This document shows, one piece after another, positions 44,604 to 57,271 of a stretch of DNA of 64,000 bases (position 1 is its first letter; every line of letters starts with the position of its first letter). The DNA comes from Persicaria tinctoria (taxonomy: Eukaryota; Streptophyta; Magnoliopsida; Caryophyllales; Polygonaceae), in assembly GCA_037127255.1 (NCBI GenBank), contig JBANSL010000004.1:28176467-28240466 (forward strand), read 5' to 3'. The notes below the pieces were generated by a model, which saw nothing but the letters and a program-made list of their open reading frames with translations, searched no databases and was not told the origin of the DNA. The position numbers were made by a program, and so were the translations under genes.

Positions 44604-45930
44604 AACACCCCATACTTAAGCTTGCTTGTCCTCAAGCAATACTTTTAATTGTCATTAAGGGGAAGAATTCAAAACTCTCAACATTTTAGATTCATTCTCA
44701 TATGTCCCTGCAATCAATTACCATCATCGAAAAGGTACTAGTGTCACAGATCCATGCATGTGCAATTATACAAAAGCAACATCTACTCACAATAGGAGGG
44801 TTATGCAAAACATTCATTCGTGACAAAGCATTAATAATCAAGAGGACTTTAATTTAAGCTCAAATAAGGAGTAGATTGGTAAAAGGCTAATGGTGGCCAA
44901 TTTTTGGCAATGTGATGCTAATGATCCGGGGAAATAAAGTATTTCCAAACTGAATTTCATACCATATTCCTTCTCCATAAGATTCATCACCCTTCATAAT
45001 GCTTTTTCTCAATAATAATGCTTTTACCTCTCTAACCATAGCACTGCCTTCTCGCGAGTCGCAAACATGGGTTTCATGAATGGCCCCAGATACTTAGTGC
45101 TTTGGACTCCTCACAATGTGTCCCATCTCTCTAAACTATTATCTCAGAGAGCAGGGTCAATCTACCTTTATCTCCTGAGGTGATTGAATTTTCTCTCACT
45201 CATTAAATTTTCCATATATTTCAAACAATTTCCTTCCAAACTCCAATAATGAACACAAACACCATATGATAATCTCCATAATGTAACATCATTCTCAACA
45301 TAATCCCCGGATAAGGTAAAGAATGGCAATATTTAGATCATGTGGAGCAATATATGAAATAAGACATATTATCGCTTTTGTGAAATGCATAAGCATAGGT
45401 AAGGCTAGGAATTAACAATGAGCATTATATGGAAATATAAAGTCCTCCATCCTCTTATCATGCAACATGTCAAAAGCAACATCAAATTTTACCTTCTTTC
45501 ATGGTTTTCAATAAAATATGCACTTCATTGTGACTTCCCTTTACTAGGCAATTTCATGCTATATCTCTAATGACTCCAATTTTGCATCGTCGAGTTCAAT
45601 TAAAGCTTCCATGATATTAATCCGTAAATTTTCAATGGGGGTCATTTTTCAAACTTTTGGAAATCATGCATATAAGTACATAAAACAATAATGCATTTCC
45701 AAAATAGCCATGCAGTAATTCAAGAAATAAATTCCAAATATGCACAAATAATGTCAAATATGGAAAATATGCATAAAGTAAGCCCTTCCCCCACCCCATA
45801 CTTAAACATTACAGTGTCCTCATTGTATAAAAACAAGGGTAAAGAAAGAAACTCACTAGATAGATGTGCAGGGCTTCTAAATTTCGAATGGAAGCACCTC
45901 CTGGGCCGAGTATGAATATTGCTTGGTTCT
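44604..45930 (-). other. Conserved 3' noncoding region and polypurine tract of copy c
   Basis: The minus strand matches the noncoding blocks of copies a, d and e from the TTTAAGTATGGGGTGGGGG tract (about 45800) to CTTAAGTATGGGGTGTT next to the LTR (44604-44620). No protein frame is conserved. Confidence 0.75.
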
Positions 45931-46102
45931 ATCCATGGACCTGAAAAGTATGGAAGACATATACCCACAAAAGAAAAAACAAAAACCAAAAAAATGTTCA
46001 AAACCAAAAACAAGCAAAAAACAATGTCCCAAAAAATGTCCTAAAAAAGTCTATGTACAAGCTCTAGATTTTATAGTCGCTAGGCCGACTTTCCATGTAT
46101 GC

Positions 46103-46474
46103 TCAAGGTGGCATCTGCAGGGCCCATGTAGCCTGGGCTTCAAATAGGACTCCATTCTTGTCCATCAGCTGTAATCCCCCAGAATAGATCTTGTTCACCA
46201 CAAACGGTCCCATCCGCTTCTTGTTGAATTTATTAGGGAACCAATGATCCTTTGATTTAGAGACATAGAGCTTGTCTCCAACTTTATACTCCTTGGGCTC
46301 ATCATTGGATATCCTACATAAGTGCACACACCAAGGCAAACATCTCCCATGTATAGATAGATCTTTAATGGAAATAGGAGAAGAAAGATACATACCTTGG
46401 CTTACCTTCGCAGAGACGGAATCGGGGACCATAGTGTTTGATCGATCTCGACTAGGGCTAGTCGATCTCGACAA
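46103..46474 (-). pseudogene. GPF/Y-like tail module (copy c)
   Basis: A 123-codon frame holds SISIKDLSIHG-like linker sequence, DEPKEYKVGDKLYVSKSK, NKFNKKRMGPFVVNKI and LQLMDKNGVLFEAQA, ending LQMPP. This copy keeps the canonical GPF triplet. The module belongs to the C-terminus of the polyprotein; the ATG is internal and the frame upstream joins the protease linker through two stops (near 46515 and at 46715-46717). In Ty3 integrases the GPF/Y region helps bind DNA or direct integration; here, with no integrase core, its role is open. The sequence is the most conserved part of the family, present in all four non-solo copies. Confidence 0.7.
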
Positions 46475-46714
46475 GGCTTCAGTTTTTGGTGGTGGGCTGC
46501 TCGAAGATGACGAAGCTGGTTAAGTCGAGGGCTGGTCGACATCGAGTAGACTACTCGATCTCGAGTAGGGTTCTTCCTCTGGTGGCTTCAGCGTCGAGGA
46601 AACAGGGGATGGTGGAGCCGGGTGGTGGTCGATCTCGACAAGCCTGGTCGAGATCGAGGAGCCTGGTTCGTCTGGTGGAGTCAGCGTCGAAGAAGGCGAA
46701 GTCGAGGTAGGGCT

Positions 46715-49432
46715 CTAGTGGTCGATGTCGAGTAGCGTACTCGATCTCGAGTAGGACCCTGCTTCTGCCTGGCTGCTCGACGATGCTGGTGTTGATGGAG
46801 GTTTCTGGTTTTGGTCGAGGTCGACTAGGGTCCTCGATGTCGAGGAGCCTTGGTCGATCTTGACCCCATACTTGGTTCCTGTCAAGGCATCCGAAAAATA
46901 ATTAATCCATAACGACGTACCTTGGTTTGTGCCGATTGGATTTTCTGTGTCCTCCTTTAGGATTGCCATAATCTCCTCCACCTGGGCCTCCATGTCCCTC
47001 TTTTCCAGCTCCTCAGGGGTCATATTTCTGACCTTGGGTTCCCCGCAGGTGATGTTGCCAGCTGAGATAGATTTGACCTCTTCCATTGGACCCGTATGCC
47101 TTTCAGTTTTATTAAAGGAATACTGAATTACCTCATCGCTGATGTTGAAGGTGAGCACTCCTTTCCTTACGCTTATGTTGGCATCCACCGTCGCCAAGAA
47201 GGGTCTCCCTAGAATAATTGGATAAGCAGGATCTTCTTGCATATCAACAACTAGGAAATCAGCAGGGACAAAGATTATACCTACTTGTACTGGCACATTG
47301 TCCACCATGCCTATTGGAATGACCACTGTGTTGTTGGCCATGTAAAGTCTAGCATCCACAGGCTCTAGGGCACCTATCTTAATCTTGGACCAAATTGTTA
47401 AAGGCATTATACTCACACTGGCTCCAAGATCACATAAGGCATTAATTTTGTATGGACCAAATCCAATGGTTATAGCAAACTTACCTGGATCTGGCCTCTT
47501 CTCCAGTATGTCCAAATGGCTGCACTCCTCTGTGATTTCAGGCATCGATCGCTTTTTGCTCAGAATCTCTTTCAGGAACTTGACATAAGATGGCATTTCA
47601 TTGAGAGCTTCTGTGAAGGGGATGGTGACGTTGAGTTTCTGAAGCATCTTGATGAAGCGCTGGAATTTCTTTTCTGCTGGTTCCTTTGGAGATTTTGTGG
47701 GGAAAGGCAGCTTCTTTTTCTGATTCGGAGCCAGAACAGATGTCGGAGGTGCTGCAGGCTGCTTGACATCGACTTGGGGCTCCTCGATATCGACCACGCT
47801 CTTGTCGATCTCGACTAGATTGGGTGATGTCGAGTTACTGTGTAGTGTAGACGAGGGTTTATGCAGTTTCTCCTCGACATCGAGTAGACCTTCCTCGACA
47901 TCGAGTAGGCTCTGGTCGACCTCGACTAGCCGTTCTTCGTTGTTCTGCTACTTTCCGACCTCTGGCTCTTGCAGTTGATGGCCGCTTCTGAGTTTTACAG
48001 CAGCGATGTGTCCAGTCTTTCCCTTAGGATTTGGTTCTGAAGATCCAGGGAGCGCACCTGACTGTCTGGGGATTCCCGCTTCTAGCTGACCAATCTGTGT
48101 ATCAACTGATTTTCGCCATATATCAATTTCCCCAAGCCTAGAGTTGACACCTTGCATTTGAGTGTAGACGGAGTTGAAAGATTGCCTAGTTTCTGAGTGG
48201 TTCCTCCGTATTTCCTCCAGGACTGTTTGTATATCATCCTTTTTCTGGTCCCTTTCCGGACGTCCTGGAGCTCTGTAGGGCGGGGGGTTCCTAGGGACAC
48301 CTTGGTTCCATTGTGGTTGCTGAAACCTTTGGTCCCCCATGTAGCGATTAGGACCCCCTGCGTAAGCTACCTCCTCGTGGTGCTCTGCCATCCTGACTTG
48401 CTCTGTGTGTGGGCACTCAGGAGTGGTGTGTCGTTGCGATCCGCATTCAATGCAAGGCTGGTTGATAGAGAGATACTTTACTTGCTTAAGGAGCTTCTTG
48501 TTCTGATCTCTGTAGTATTGCTCCCTTACATCAGGATCAATCTCTTTAGGAGGCTCATAGAGGGGCATGGATGGTGCTGGCCTGGCGTAGGGGTTCTCTT
48601 CATAAGTTGCAGTAGACCCATACTTGTTGTCATAGTTAGTGAGCTTCTCCAGCACACCCCAATCGTCAACTGGTGGCATCGTCAGATACTGGTTGATTCT
48701 GTCCATAGTGACATGATCAAGAGAGTTGAAGAAGATCTCCTGAATGACGTAGGGTGGCTGTCCATGAGTAGGGCAAGATCGTAGCAGTTCCTTGTATCGC
48801 TCCCATGCCTTTGCCAGCGGTTCCATTTGCTTCTGTTTGAAGGCGGTGATTTTCTGGCGGAGATGTGCTGTTTTGGCGGGTGGGAAGAATTTATTCAGAA
48901 ATTCTTGCTCTACTTGGGCCCATGTTGTCAGGGATCTTGTTTTCAGCCCTTCAAGCCATTTCAGTGCAGGTCCAGCGAGAGACCAGCGAAAAGCCTTCAT
49001 CTTGACATATTCCAAAGTTGTACCTTCAGCAAGAGTACGGCACATGTCAGAAAAGTTTGGAATCTGTTCAAGAGGACACTCATTAAATCTACCATAAAAG
49101 ACATTATTTTTAAGCTCTATAAGAAATTGAGTGCGAATTTCAAAAGAGTTGTCAGGGATTAGAATCGCCGATTCAGGCACGACGAGCGTTGGATGCATAT
49201 AATCCTCTGCAGTGGTTGGGAACTGGGCAAGCTCAGCTTCTGCTTGCTCCCTTGCTCCTTTCTCAGTGGCTATAGCAGCATCTTTAGCGGCCCATTCCCT
49301 TGTAAGCCTAGCGATCAGCTGTTCCTGTGTCTCCGCAGCTGCCATGGCTCTTTGCAGTCTAGCTCTGATGTGTAGAAGGCGTTCTGGTTCGTCTAAGGCG
49401 TCAAACTCAGGTGTTTGACCAGAACGGTGCAT
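46715..49432 (-). pseudogene. Gag-retropepsin polyprotein (copy c), one amber stop
   Basis: Translation starts at ATG 49432 (MHRSGQTPEFDALDEPER), 60-odd bases downstream of the primer site. An N-terminal Ala/Glu/Gln coiled coil (about 25-70) is followed by the retrotransposon Gag core (FRWSLAGPALKWLEGLKT, EQEFLNKFFPPAK; Pfam PF03732 type) and a CCHC knuckle CIECGSQRHTTPEC near 48440. Then comes a TCGA-encoded linker of alternating hydrophobic and acidic residues, and a retropepsin with DLGAS in the active-site position (near 47425) and IILGRPFLAT (near 47200). A TAG at 47948-47950 separates the two frames of 494 and 360 codons; they are in the same phase, and copy d has CAG at that codon, so a C-to-T change is likely. 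The frame ends at 46715. Products would form the virus-like particle in the cytoplasm. Confidence 0.92.
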
Positions 49433-49494
49433 ATACCTGCGAAGTAACTTAAAGAAAAAGTGAGAACTGACTACCTAAGGCGCGAATGATACCT

Positions 49495-49512
49495 TCCCCG
49501 GAAACGACGCCA
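49495..49512 (-). promoter_or_regulatory. Primer binding site (copy c), tRNA-Asp
   Basis: TGGCGTCGTTTCCGGGGA on the minus strand lies three bases (AAT) inside the 5' LTR. It differs from the plant tRNA-Asp complement at two positions. Confidence 0.85.
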
Positions 49513-49515
49513 ATT

Positions 49516-51594
49516 TGTTGTGAGGAGGAAATCAAGTAGGAAATATAATAAAATAATTCAAACCAGATTTAGGCCCATGCAAATAATTACAAGACTCCTC
49601 CAATGCAGTAAGAGAAAGTCAGGATCGAATCCACGAGGAAGCGTGTCAGCGGATCCTAGGTAGCTGTAAATCTCACAGAAAACCGACAGAAAACAGAAAC
49701 ACAGAAACAAAGAACGAAAGACAGAAATAAACAGAAAATAGCAAACGAAAGCAGAAATAAAAGCAAAGCAACAGACGTACTCGATCTCGACGACACCCTA
49801 CTCGAGATCGACTAACAGCGGTGATGACAGAAACTGAAAAATCGACAACAGAAGCACAACAGTAACTCGACCTAGACTAAAACCTACTCGAGATGGACTA
49901 AGGTCTACTCGATCTCGACAAGACCTTACTCTGTATCGACTAAAAATGCAGAAAGTGTAAATTGCAAATTCTCGAACCCAAAACTCAAAATTCCGACGAA
50001 ATAAATTAATATAATAAATAACTTCCAAAGTCAGGGTATCAACACCACAACGATAACCATGCAAAGTAACATATAAAGGCATAAAAGATCATGTTTTCCA
50101 TCAAAATAACTTTCGTTACTAACAAATAGGCTTATAGAGGCTTTCGCATAAACCCTAATTGTAACTAACCCTTTTCACATAACTAATCCAAGTTACATTA
50201 AGATCACTTTCGCTTCAATAACACAAACAAGGATCACCTTCAACTCTCGCAAAAGAATCATGCTCATAGGGATAGAAGATGAATTGCATAAAAAGATCTG
50301 ACCTTTACCGCATCACCTCACATGGCTACCGTCGGGCTCACCCCAGCCCCATAGGTAGGTGGACTACTCACGCTTCATCGCAATAGTAGACATTGATTGA
50401 TAAAAAGAAACTTGCATTAAACTATATTCAAAGCCTTTAATATCCCGACAATCAACTTTCGCTGAACGCCAAAACCTTAAAAACATTAGAACTCCTAAAA
50501 CTTCTCTGTGGAACTACTTGTCTCTAGCTTGTGAATTGAATTTAATGAATGACCAGCCCCTAGGGCTTTATTTATAGCCTTCTATTCCTTGCTAATCAAG
50601 GATAGAAATATCTATCTTTATCTAAATTTATATCTACTTGCTAAAAGATAAATAAATGCAACAAAGGAATTAAATCTAAAAGGAAAAGATAAATCTAAAC
50701 TAGGTAAAATGTCTTTATGTTGATAGATTTTCCTTCCATAGATAGAATTTGATAGATCTCGGCCAAAATAGGATTTCTTCGGCCCCAAGGACTCCCAGCT
50801 CGAGTAGGCCTGCTCAAACGCGTTACGCGGCTTCGGACGTGGCTCGTCGATCTCGACCAGCTCTCCTCGAGATCGAGTAAGATTCGTCGTCTGGCTGGCT
50901 TCGTCGGGTGGCTCTACTCGACATGGCTCGAATCTGGTGGTTCTGGCTCCTCGATCTCGACCAAGGGTACTCGAGATCGAGTAGAGTGTGGTCGAGGATG
51001 ACTCGGACTGATGTTGTCGAGGACTCCTCCTCGGCATGGACTCGGACTGGCGCAGGGTGGCTACTCGATCTCGACAAGGCCTCCTCGAGATCGAGTAGGG
51101 TTCCGGGATCGGGTTGTCTCTGACTCAGTGTCCTCGATAAGCTCTGCTCGACTAGGTGTGCTCGGACAGCCTTTGTCGAGATCGAGTAGAGGCTAGTCGA
51201 TCTCGACTAGAGTTCTCTCAGCTTTCTTCTCTGTTCTTGAAACGCACTTTCCCGAGTCCTCGTTCGTTGGATTGACACATATGACCATGCGTTGGAAAGC
51301 TCTTTTCGAGGGCTACAACTCTAATGAAGACATTAAAGCTTGATTCAGAACGAAGAACGGTGAAAAATGGCCTTTTCTCCAGCTGCACCATTCTTAGCCT
51401 CTCCATGAGCTTCCTTTAAGCTCCAAAGTGCGTCCGATTTCTGCGAAATATAACAAAAACTTGTGTAGACCTCCATATATTGCAAATAAGTGTAAACTAC
51501 ACAGATTCTGTATTATTCTAACCCAAATGCATGCAATGTATGCAGAAATCGATATAAAAGTAAGTGTAAAACATGGCAAATTAGGCTCACAACA
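49516..51594 (-). repeat. 5' LTR of copy c (2079 bp)
   Basis: It matches the 3' LTR nearly base for base, apart from scattered single changes and a 40-odd-base block at 51079-51122 that the 3' LTR replaced. TATA box at 50566-50577 (minus). Confidence 0.95.
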
Positions 51595-51961
51595 ATGGGA
51601 CGGGTTTAGGGTTCCAAGGATAGTAATCATCACACTGCCATTTTGAAAAAAAATTGATTTCCAAAACAGTTCAAATTACAAACCATCTTGCCACACTTCA
51701 ATTCAAGAGGAAATAATTCCGAAATTATATTTTCCATAAATAAAAAATACTCGGATATAAGATTTTTTGGAAAATAAGATGTGTACAGCATAAAGAAGGT
51801 TAAAAAAACATAAAAACTATATTTGATCAAATATCTAATAAGATATTAACCAAATATATGATCCGTTATATGTGCTCTACCATTCAGCTCACAATCTTTG
51901 ACATAATTCTCAAAGGTCTTGACACTGAGTAGAATTTATCTTTCGTAAAGGGAAAGCTCCC
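51595..51961 (-). other. Copia B spacer between RNase H and the interrupted junction
   Basis: A/T-rich noncoding sequence runs from the ATGGG duplication to the RNase H stop. In the empty-site arrangement it leads directly into the extra ORF at 42417. Confidence 0.6.
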
Positions 51962-53870
51962 CTACGAAAGTGCATCCCTGTTAAGCATTCCAATATCTCG
52001 TCTAATGAAGGTGAACCTATCCTCTGCCAAAGGCTTAGTAAAGATGTCAGCCCATTGATAATCAGTTGAAATGAAAGATATGGACACATCACCTTTTTCG
52101 ACATGGTCTCTAATGAAATGATTCCTTACATCAATATGTTTGGTCCTTGAATGCTGAACAAGATTCTTTTTGATTGATATGGCACTTGTATTGTCACACT
52201 TAATGGGAATACCTTTGAGGTTGATGCCAAGATCTCTCATTTGTTGAGCTATCCAAAGGATTTAGGAGCAACATGCTCCAGCTGCTATGTATTCGGCTTC
52301 GGCAATGGATAGAGCAACTGAGTTTTGTTTCTTTGAGTGCCAACTGATCAAGGATGCTCCTAAGAATTGGCAACATCCTGACGTTCTCTTCCTATCCACC
52401 TTATAGCCTGCAAAATCTGCATCAGAATATCCAATTAATGTTAAATCTTTTTGCTTTGGGTACCATAAGCCAAGCTCCTTAGTGCCATTGAGATATCGAA
52501 AGATCCTCTTCACAGCCACGAGGTGAGATTCTTTAGGGTCAGCTTGAAACCTACGACACATGCAAACACTAAACATGATGTCAAGTCTACTAGCCGTAAG
52601 AGATAGTAAAGATCCAATCATCCCTCGATACCCCTTTTGATTGACACTTTTCCCAGTCTTGTCTTGATCTAGAGATAAGGTTGAGCTCATAGGTGTCTTG
52701 GCTGCTTTGGATTGATCCATCTTGAACTTCTTCAAGAGATCCTTAGTGTACTTTCTTTAGTTGACAAAGATCCCTTTCTTAGATTGATGACCTTGTAATC
52801 CCAAAAAGAAGTTGAGTTCACCTATTAAGCTCATCTCAAATTCACTGCACATGATGTCAGAAAATTTCTCGCACAAAGATGTGTTAGTAGCTCCAAACAA
52901 TATATCATCAACATATATTTGAATAACCAAAATGTCCTTTCCTTTGGTCTTGATAAAAAGAGTATTGTCGATCAACCCCCTTTTAAAATCATTTTCTAAA
53001 AGATATTTTGACAAGCGCTTTTACCAAGCTCTTGGGGCTTGTTTCAAACCATATAGCGCTTTGTCTAGTTTGTAAACATGATTAGGAAATTCCGAACTTT
53101 CAAAACCTGGGGGTTGAGCCACATAGACTTCTTCCTCTAAGAAACCATTAAGAAAAGCACACTTGACATCCATTTGATATAACTTTATGCTCATAAAAGA
53201 TGCAAATGCTAATAATATGTGAATGACTTCAAGCCTGGCTACGGGAGAAAAAGTCTCCTCGTAGTCAATACCTTCCTCTTGATTGTAGCCTTGAGCAACA
53301 AACCTTTCTTTGTTCCTTACGATCTTACCATTCTCATCTAGCTTGTTCCGAAATACCCAACGTGTGTCAATGACTGATTGATGCTTTGGCCTAGGCTTCA
53401 AGGTCCAGACTTTGTTTCTTTCAAATTCGTTAAGCTCACTTTGCATGGCAATGATCCAGTCTGGCTCTTGAAGGGCCTCATCTACCTTCTTTGGTTCTAT
53501 AAGAGAAACAAACGCATGAAAAGCACAAAGATCATTAAGTTTAGAACGAGTTTGAACACTAGATGTAGGGTCAGACATGATATCCTTTAATGAGTGTGAT
53601 GAGGAGTATTTGACTTTTCTTTTGCTAGTATCAGCTCCTTGATTCGTCACACTAACAAGATTGATTTGTGGTACATCTGACTCCATGGATCTGTTAGGTT
53701 CAGTTACAGCAGTTTCTGACGTTTGAACACTTTTGGATTGGTCGCCAAGGGCTTTGAACGAATCTTCAACACCTTGGGCCAATTCTTTAGTGTTGAGAAT
53801 CTGATCCTGCATGTTCCTCTTGTATGTGTTCTTGATAGCGGCATCATCACCATCCTCTTGTCTGCTAGTG
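51962..53870 (-). pseudogene. Copia B reverse transcriptase-RNase H, one frame with three stops
   Basis: From 53870 down to 51962 the minus strand stays in one frame, broken only by three TAA codons (near 53018, 52738 and 52243). RT includes [47 protein letters not shown] (catalytic Asp pair present, near 52905) and LNFFLGLQGHQSKKGIF. RNase H includes YSDADFAGYKVDRKRTSGC, ALSIAEAEYIAAG and TKHIDVRNHFIRDHVEKG, and ends with FTKPLAEDRF before a stop. Two of the stops fit C-to-T changes of CAA codons. The N-terminal 20 residues of the longest open frame belong to the antisense of copy d, beyond the junction. SIRE/Maximus lineage by motif. Inactive. Confidence 0.9.
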
Positions 53871-55763
53871 CCAGCTAGCAGGAGGAATCCCCAGATAGTT
53901 AGGTTCGCTCCCTGGATCTTCAGAACCAAGTCTCAAGGGAAAGACTGGACACATCGCTGCTGTAAAACTCAGAAGTGGGCATCAACTGCAAGAGCCAGAG
54001 GTCGGAAAGCAGCAGAACGAAGAAGTCGACCAGCAGCAAGTCGACATCGATAATAACTTAGTCGATCTCGAGAAAGGTCTGCTCGATCTCGAGGAACAAG
54101 TGAAGAAAACATCGTCTGCACTACATAGCAACTCGAAGTCGACTACAGTGGTCGAGATCGAGAAGGACGTTGTCGAGAACGAGGAAGGTCATGACGAGAT
54201 CGAGAAAGCTACAACACCTCCAACATCTGTTCTCTCTCCCAATCAGAAAAGGAAGCTGCCCTTCCCAAAAAATCTCCAAAGGACCCATCATAGAAGAAAT
54301 TTCAGCGCTTCATCAAGATGTTTCAGAAGCTCAATGTCACCATTCCCTTCACAGAAGATCTCAATGAAATGCCATCCTATGTCCAGTTCCTGAAGGAGAT
54401 TCTGAGCAAAAAGAGGTCAATGGCTGAAATTACAGAGGAATACAGCCATTTGGACATACTTGAGAAGAGGCCAGATCCAGGTAAGTTGGCTATATCCATT
54501 GGATTTGGTCCATATAAAATTAATGCTTTATGTGATCTTGGAGCTAGTGTGAGTATAATGTCTTTAAAAATTTGGTCCAAGATTAAGATAGGTGCCCTAG
54601 AGCCTGTGGATGCTAGACTCTATATGGCCAACAACACGGTGGTCATTCCAACATGCATGGTGGACAATGTGCCAGTACAAGTAGGTAAATGCTTTGTCCT
54701 TGCTGATTTCTTAGTTGTTGATATGCAAGAAGATCCTACTTGTCCAATTATTCTAGGAAGACCCTTCTTGGCGACGGTGGATGGCAACATAAGCGTGAGG
54801 AAAGGAGTGCTCACTTTCAACATCAGCGATGAGGTAATTGAGTATTCTTTTAATAACACTGAAAGGCATACAGGTCCAATGGAAGAGGTCAAATCTATCT
54901 CAGCTGGCTACATTACTTGCGGGGAACCCAAGGTAAGAAATATGACCCCTGAGGAGCTGGAAAAGAGGGATATGGAGGCCCAGGTGGAGGAGATCATGGC
55001 CGTCATAAAGGAGGAAACAGAGAATCCACTCGACACGGACCAAGGTACGTCGTTATGGACTATCTATTTTTCGGATGCCTTGATAGGAACCAAGTATGGG
55101 GTCATAGTCGACCAAGATTCCTCGACATCCAGGACTCTAGTCGATCTTAACCAAAACCAGGAGCCTCCGCCAGCACCAGCGTCATCGAGCAGCAACACTG
55201 AAGCACCAGCCTCCTCAAGATCGAGTACCTTACTCGAGATCGACCAAGACTCTGCTCCCTCGACTTCGCCTTCCTCGACGCTGATTCCACAAGAAAGCCA
55301 GAACTCCCCGAGATCGACCAAGCTAGTCGAGATCGACCAAGCCTCACTAGCAGGCGTATCCACGAGCAGCCCACCACCAGAAGCCGAAAGTTCGTCGTGA
55401 TCGAGTACCCTTACTCGAGAACGACCAAACACCGTGGTCCCCGATTCCGTCTCTCCAAAGGTAAGCCAAGGTATGGATCTTTCTTCTCCTATTTCCATTA
55501 AAGATTTATCTATACATGGGAGAGGTTTGCCTTGGTATGTGAGCTTATGTAGGATCTCCAATGATGAGCCCAAGGAATATGAAGTTGGAGACAAGCTCTA
55601 TGTCTCTAAATCAAAGGATCATTGGTTTCCTAACAAATTCAACAAGAAGAGGATGAGACCTTTTGTTGTGAACAAGATCCATTCTGAAGGATTGCAGCTG
55701 ATGGACAAGAATGGAGTCTTATTTGAAGCCCAAGCTACATGGGCCCTGCAGATGCCACCTTGA
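53871..55763 (+). pseudogene. Gag end-retropepsin-tail polyprotein remnant (copy d)
   Basis: Order: Gag C-terminus, TCGA-coded linker, retropepsin with DLGASVSIM near 54535 and IILGRPFLAT near 54750, second TCGA-rich linker, tail module with YEVGDKLYVSKSK, NKFNKKRMRPFVV, DKNGVLFEAQA, stop at 55761-55763. Damage relative to copy e: a one-base deletion near 54271 (AAAAAATCTCC for AACAAAATCTCC), a TAG just after it, and a TGA near 55398 in place of AGA. The intact piece 54318-55400 (protease and linker) is 360 codons. The segment linking to the tail, lost from copy e, is preserved here (CTTGGTATGTGAGCTTATG). Confidence 0.88.
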
Positions 55764-57271
55764 GCTTAATGGAGAAAGTCGACCTAGTGACTATAAAATC
55801 TAGAGCTTGTAAATAGACATTTATTTTTGAGACTTTTTAGACATTGTTTTGTTTGTTTTTGGTTTTGAACACTTTTAGTTTTTCTATTGTGGGTATATGT
55901 CTTATACACTTTTCAGGTCCATGGATAGAAGTAAGCTATATTCGGACTCGGCCCAGGCATTTACACTAGAAATTGAAGTTGCTTTTTGACATCTGTCTAG
56001 TGAGTTTCTTTCTTTACCCTTGTATTTATATACTGAGGACACTTTAATGTTTAAGTATAGGGTGAGGAAAGGGCTTACTCTGTGCATATTTGACCATATT
56101 TGACATTATTTGTGTATTTTTAAGGTTTATTTCATGAATTGATTATACATGGCTATTTTGGAATTCATTATTGATTTATGTTCTTACATGCATGTTTTCC
56201 AAAGTTTGAAAACAATGACCCCCATTGAAGTTTTTGATAATGTCATGGAAGCTTTATATTGAACTCGACGATGCAAAATTAGATTCATTAGAGATATAGC
56301 ATGAAATTGCCTAGTAAAGGGAAGTCACAATGAAGTGCATTATTTCTTGAAAAACCATGGAAGGAGGTAAAATTGAAGTTGCTTTTGACATGTTGCATGA
56401 TAAAAGGATGGAGGACTTTATATTTCCATATAATGCTCATATTGTTGTAATCCCTAGCCTTACCTATGCTTATGCCTTACACAAAAAGCCATATGATGAG
56501 CCTTATTTCATATTATTGCTCCACATGATCTAAATATTTTCCATTTCTTTACCTTATTTCCTATCCGGAGACTATGTTGAGAATAATGTCACATTATGGA
56601 GTTGTTATATGGTTGTTGTGTTGTTATTATCATTATTGGAGTTTGGAAGGAATTTGTTTGAAAAATATGGAAAATTTAATGAGTGAGAAAAAATCCAATC
56701 ACCTCAGGAGATAAAGGTAGATTGACCCTGCTCGCTAAGATAATAGTTTGGCGAGATGGGGCACAAGGTGAGGAGTCCAAAGCACTAAGTATCCGGGGCC
56801 ATTCATGACACCCATGTTTGCGACTCGCGAGAAGGCGGTGCTGACGTTAGAGAGGTAAAAGTATTATTATAAAAAAAAAAGCATTATGAAAGGTGATGAA
56901 TCTTGTGAGAAAGAATGTGGAAATTCAGTTTGGAAAGTACTCCATTTCCCCGGATCATTAGCACCACATTGCCAAAAATTTCCCACCTTTAGCCTTTTAC
57001 CAATCTACTCCTTATTGAGCTTAAATTAAAGTCCTCTTGATTATTAATGATTTGTCACATGAATTGTTTTTGCATAACCCTCCTTTAGTTAGTAGATGTT
57101 GCTTTTGTATTGCACATGCAGGAATCAGTGACACTAGTACCTTTTCGAGGATGGTAATTGACTGTTGGGTTATATGGCAATGAATCTAAGATGTTGAGAG
57201 TTTTGATTTCTTCCCCTGAATGACAAATAAAAGTATTGCTTGAGGACAAGCAAGCTTAAGTATGGGGTGTT
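55764..57271 (+). other. Conserved 3' noncoding region (copy d)
   Basis: It matches copy e (62612-63741) almost continuously and copies a and c in blocks. It includes TTTAAGTATAGGGTGAGGAAAG near 56050 and ends with AAGTATGGGGTGTT (57258-57271) before the LTR. No conserved frame. Confidence 0.8.

Larger units (their letters stand above)
42551..51594 (-). mobile_element. Complete TCGA-family Ty3/gypsy element, copy c (9044 bp)
   Basis: LTRs 42551-44603 and 49516-51594 both start TGTTGTGAGCC and end CTCACAACA in minus orientation. The 5-bp duplication ATGGG is at 42546-42550 and 51595-51599. Internal order on the minus strand: primer site, gag-protease, TCGA-rich linker, GPF/Y tail, 1.3 kb conserved noncoding, polypurine tract. 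The interior is only 4.9 kb and has no RT, RNase H or integrase core. The first ~310 aligned bases of the LTRs differ at three sites, so the insertion is recent. It interrupts copia B between pol and its extra ORF. Confidence 0.95.
40391..53870 (-). mobile_element. SIRE-like copia element B, split by TCGA-family copy c
   Basis: The left part has polypurine tract and extra ORF (40391-42550). The right part has RT and RNase H (51595-53870). Between them sits copy c with its ATGGG duplication, so the two parts were once contiguous. The element lost gag, protease and integrase: at about 53870 its sequence stops inside the RT-proximal region and TCGA-family copy d begins. Confidence 0.85.
53871..57271 (+). 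mobile_element. TCGA-family copy d, 5' truncated
   Basis: The copy starts abruptly at about 53871 with sequence equivalent to 60732 in copy e (CCAGCTAGCAG), within gag and 3' of the zinc knuckle. It keeps the linker, protease, tail and 3' noncoding region and ends at the LTR 57272-59331. By eye it is closer to copy e than to c: both share NPLDTDQGTSLWTIYF, where c has NPIGTNQGTSLWINYF. Confidence 0.88.

Noticed and set aside
48197..48784. 195-codon plus-strand frame with hydrophobic stretches
   Set aside because: Antisense of the copy c gag; no family match.
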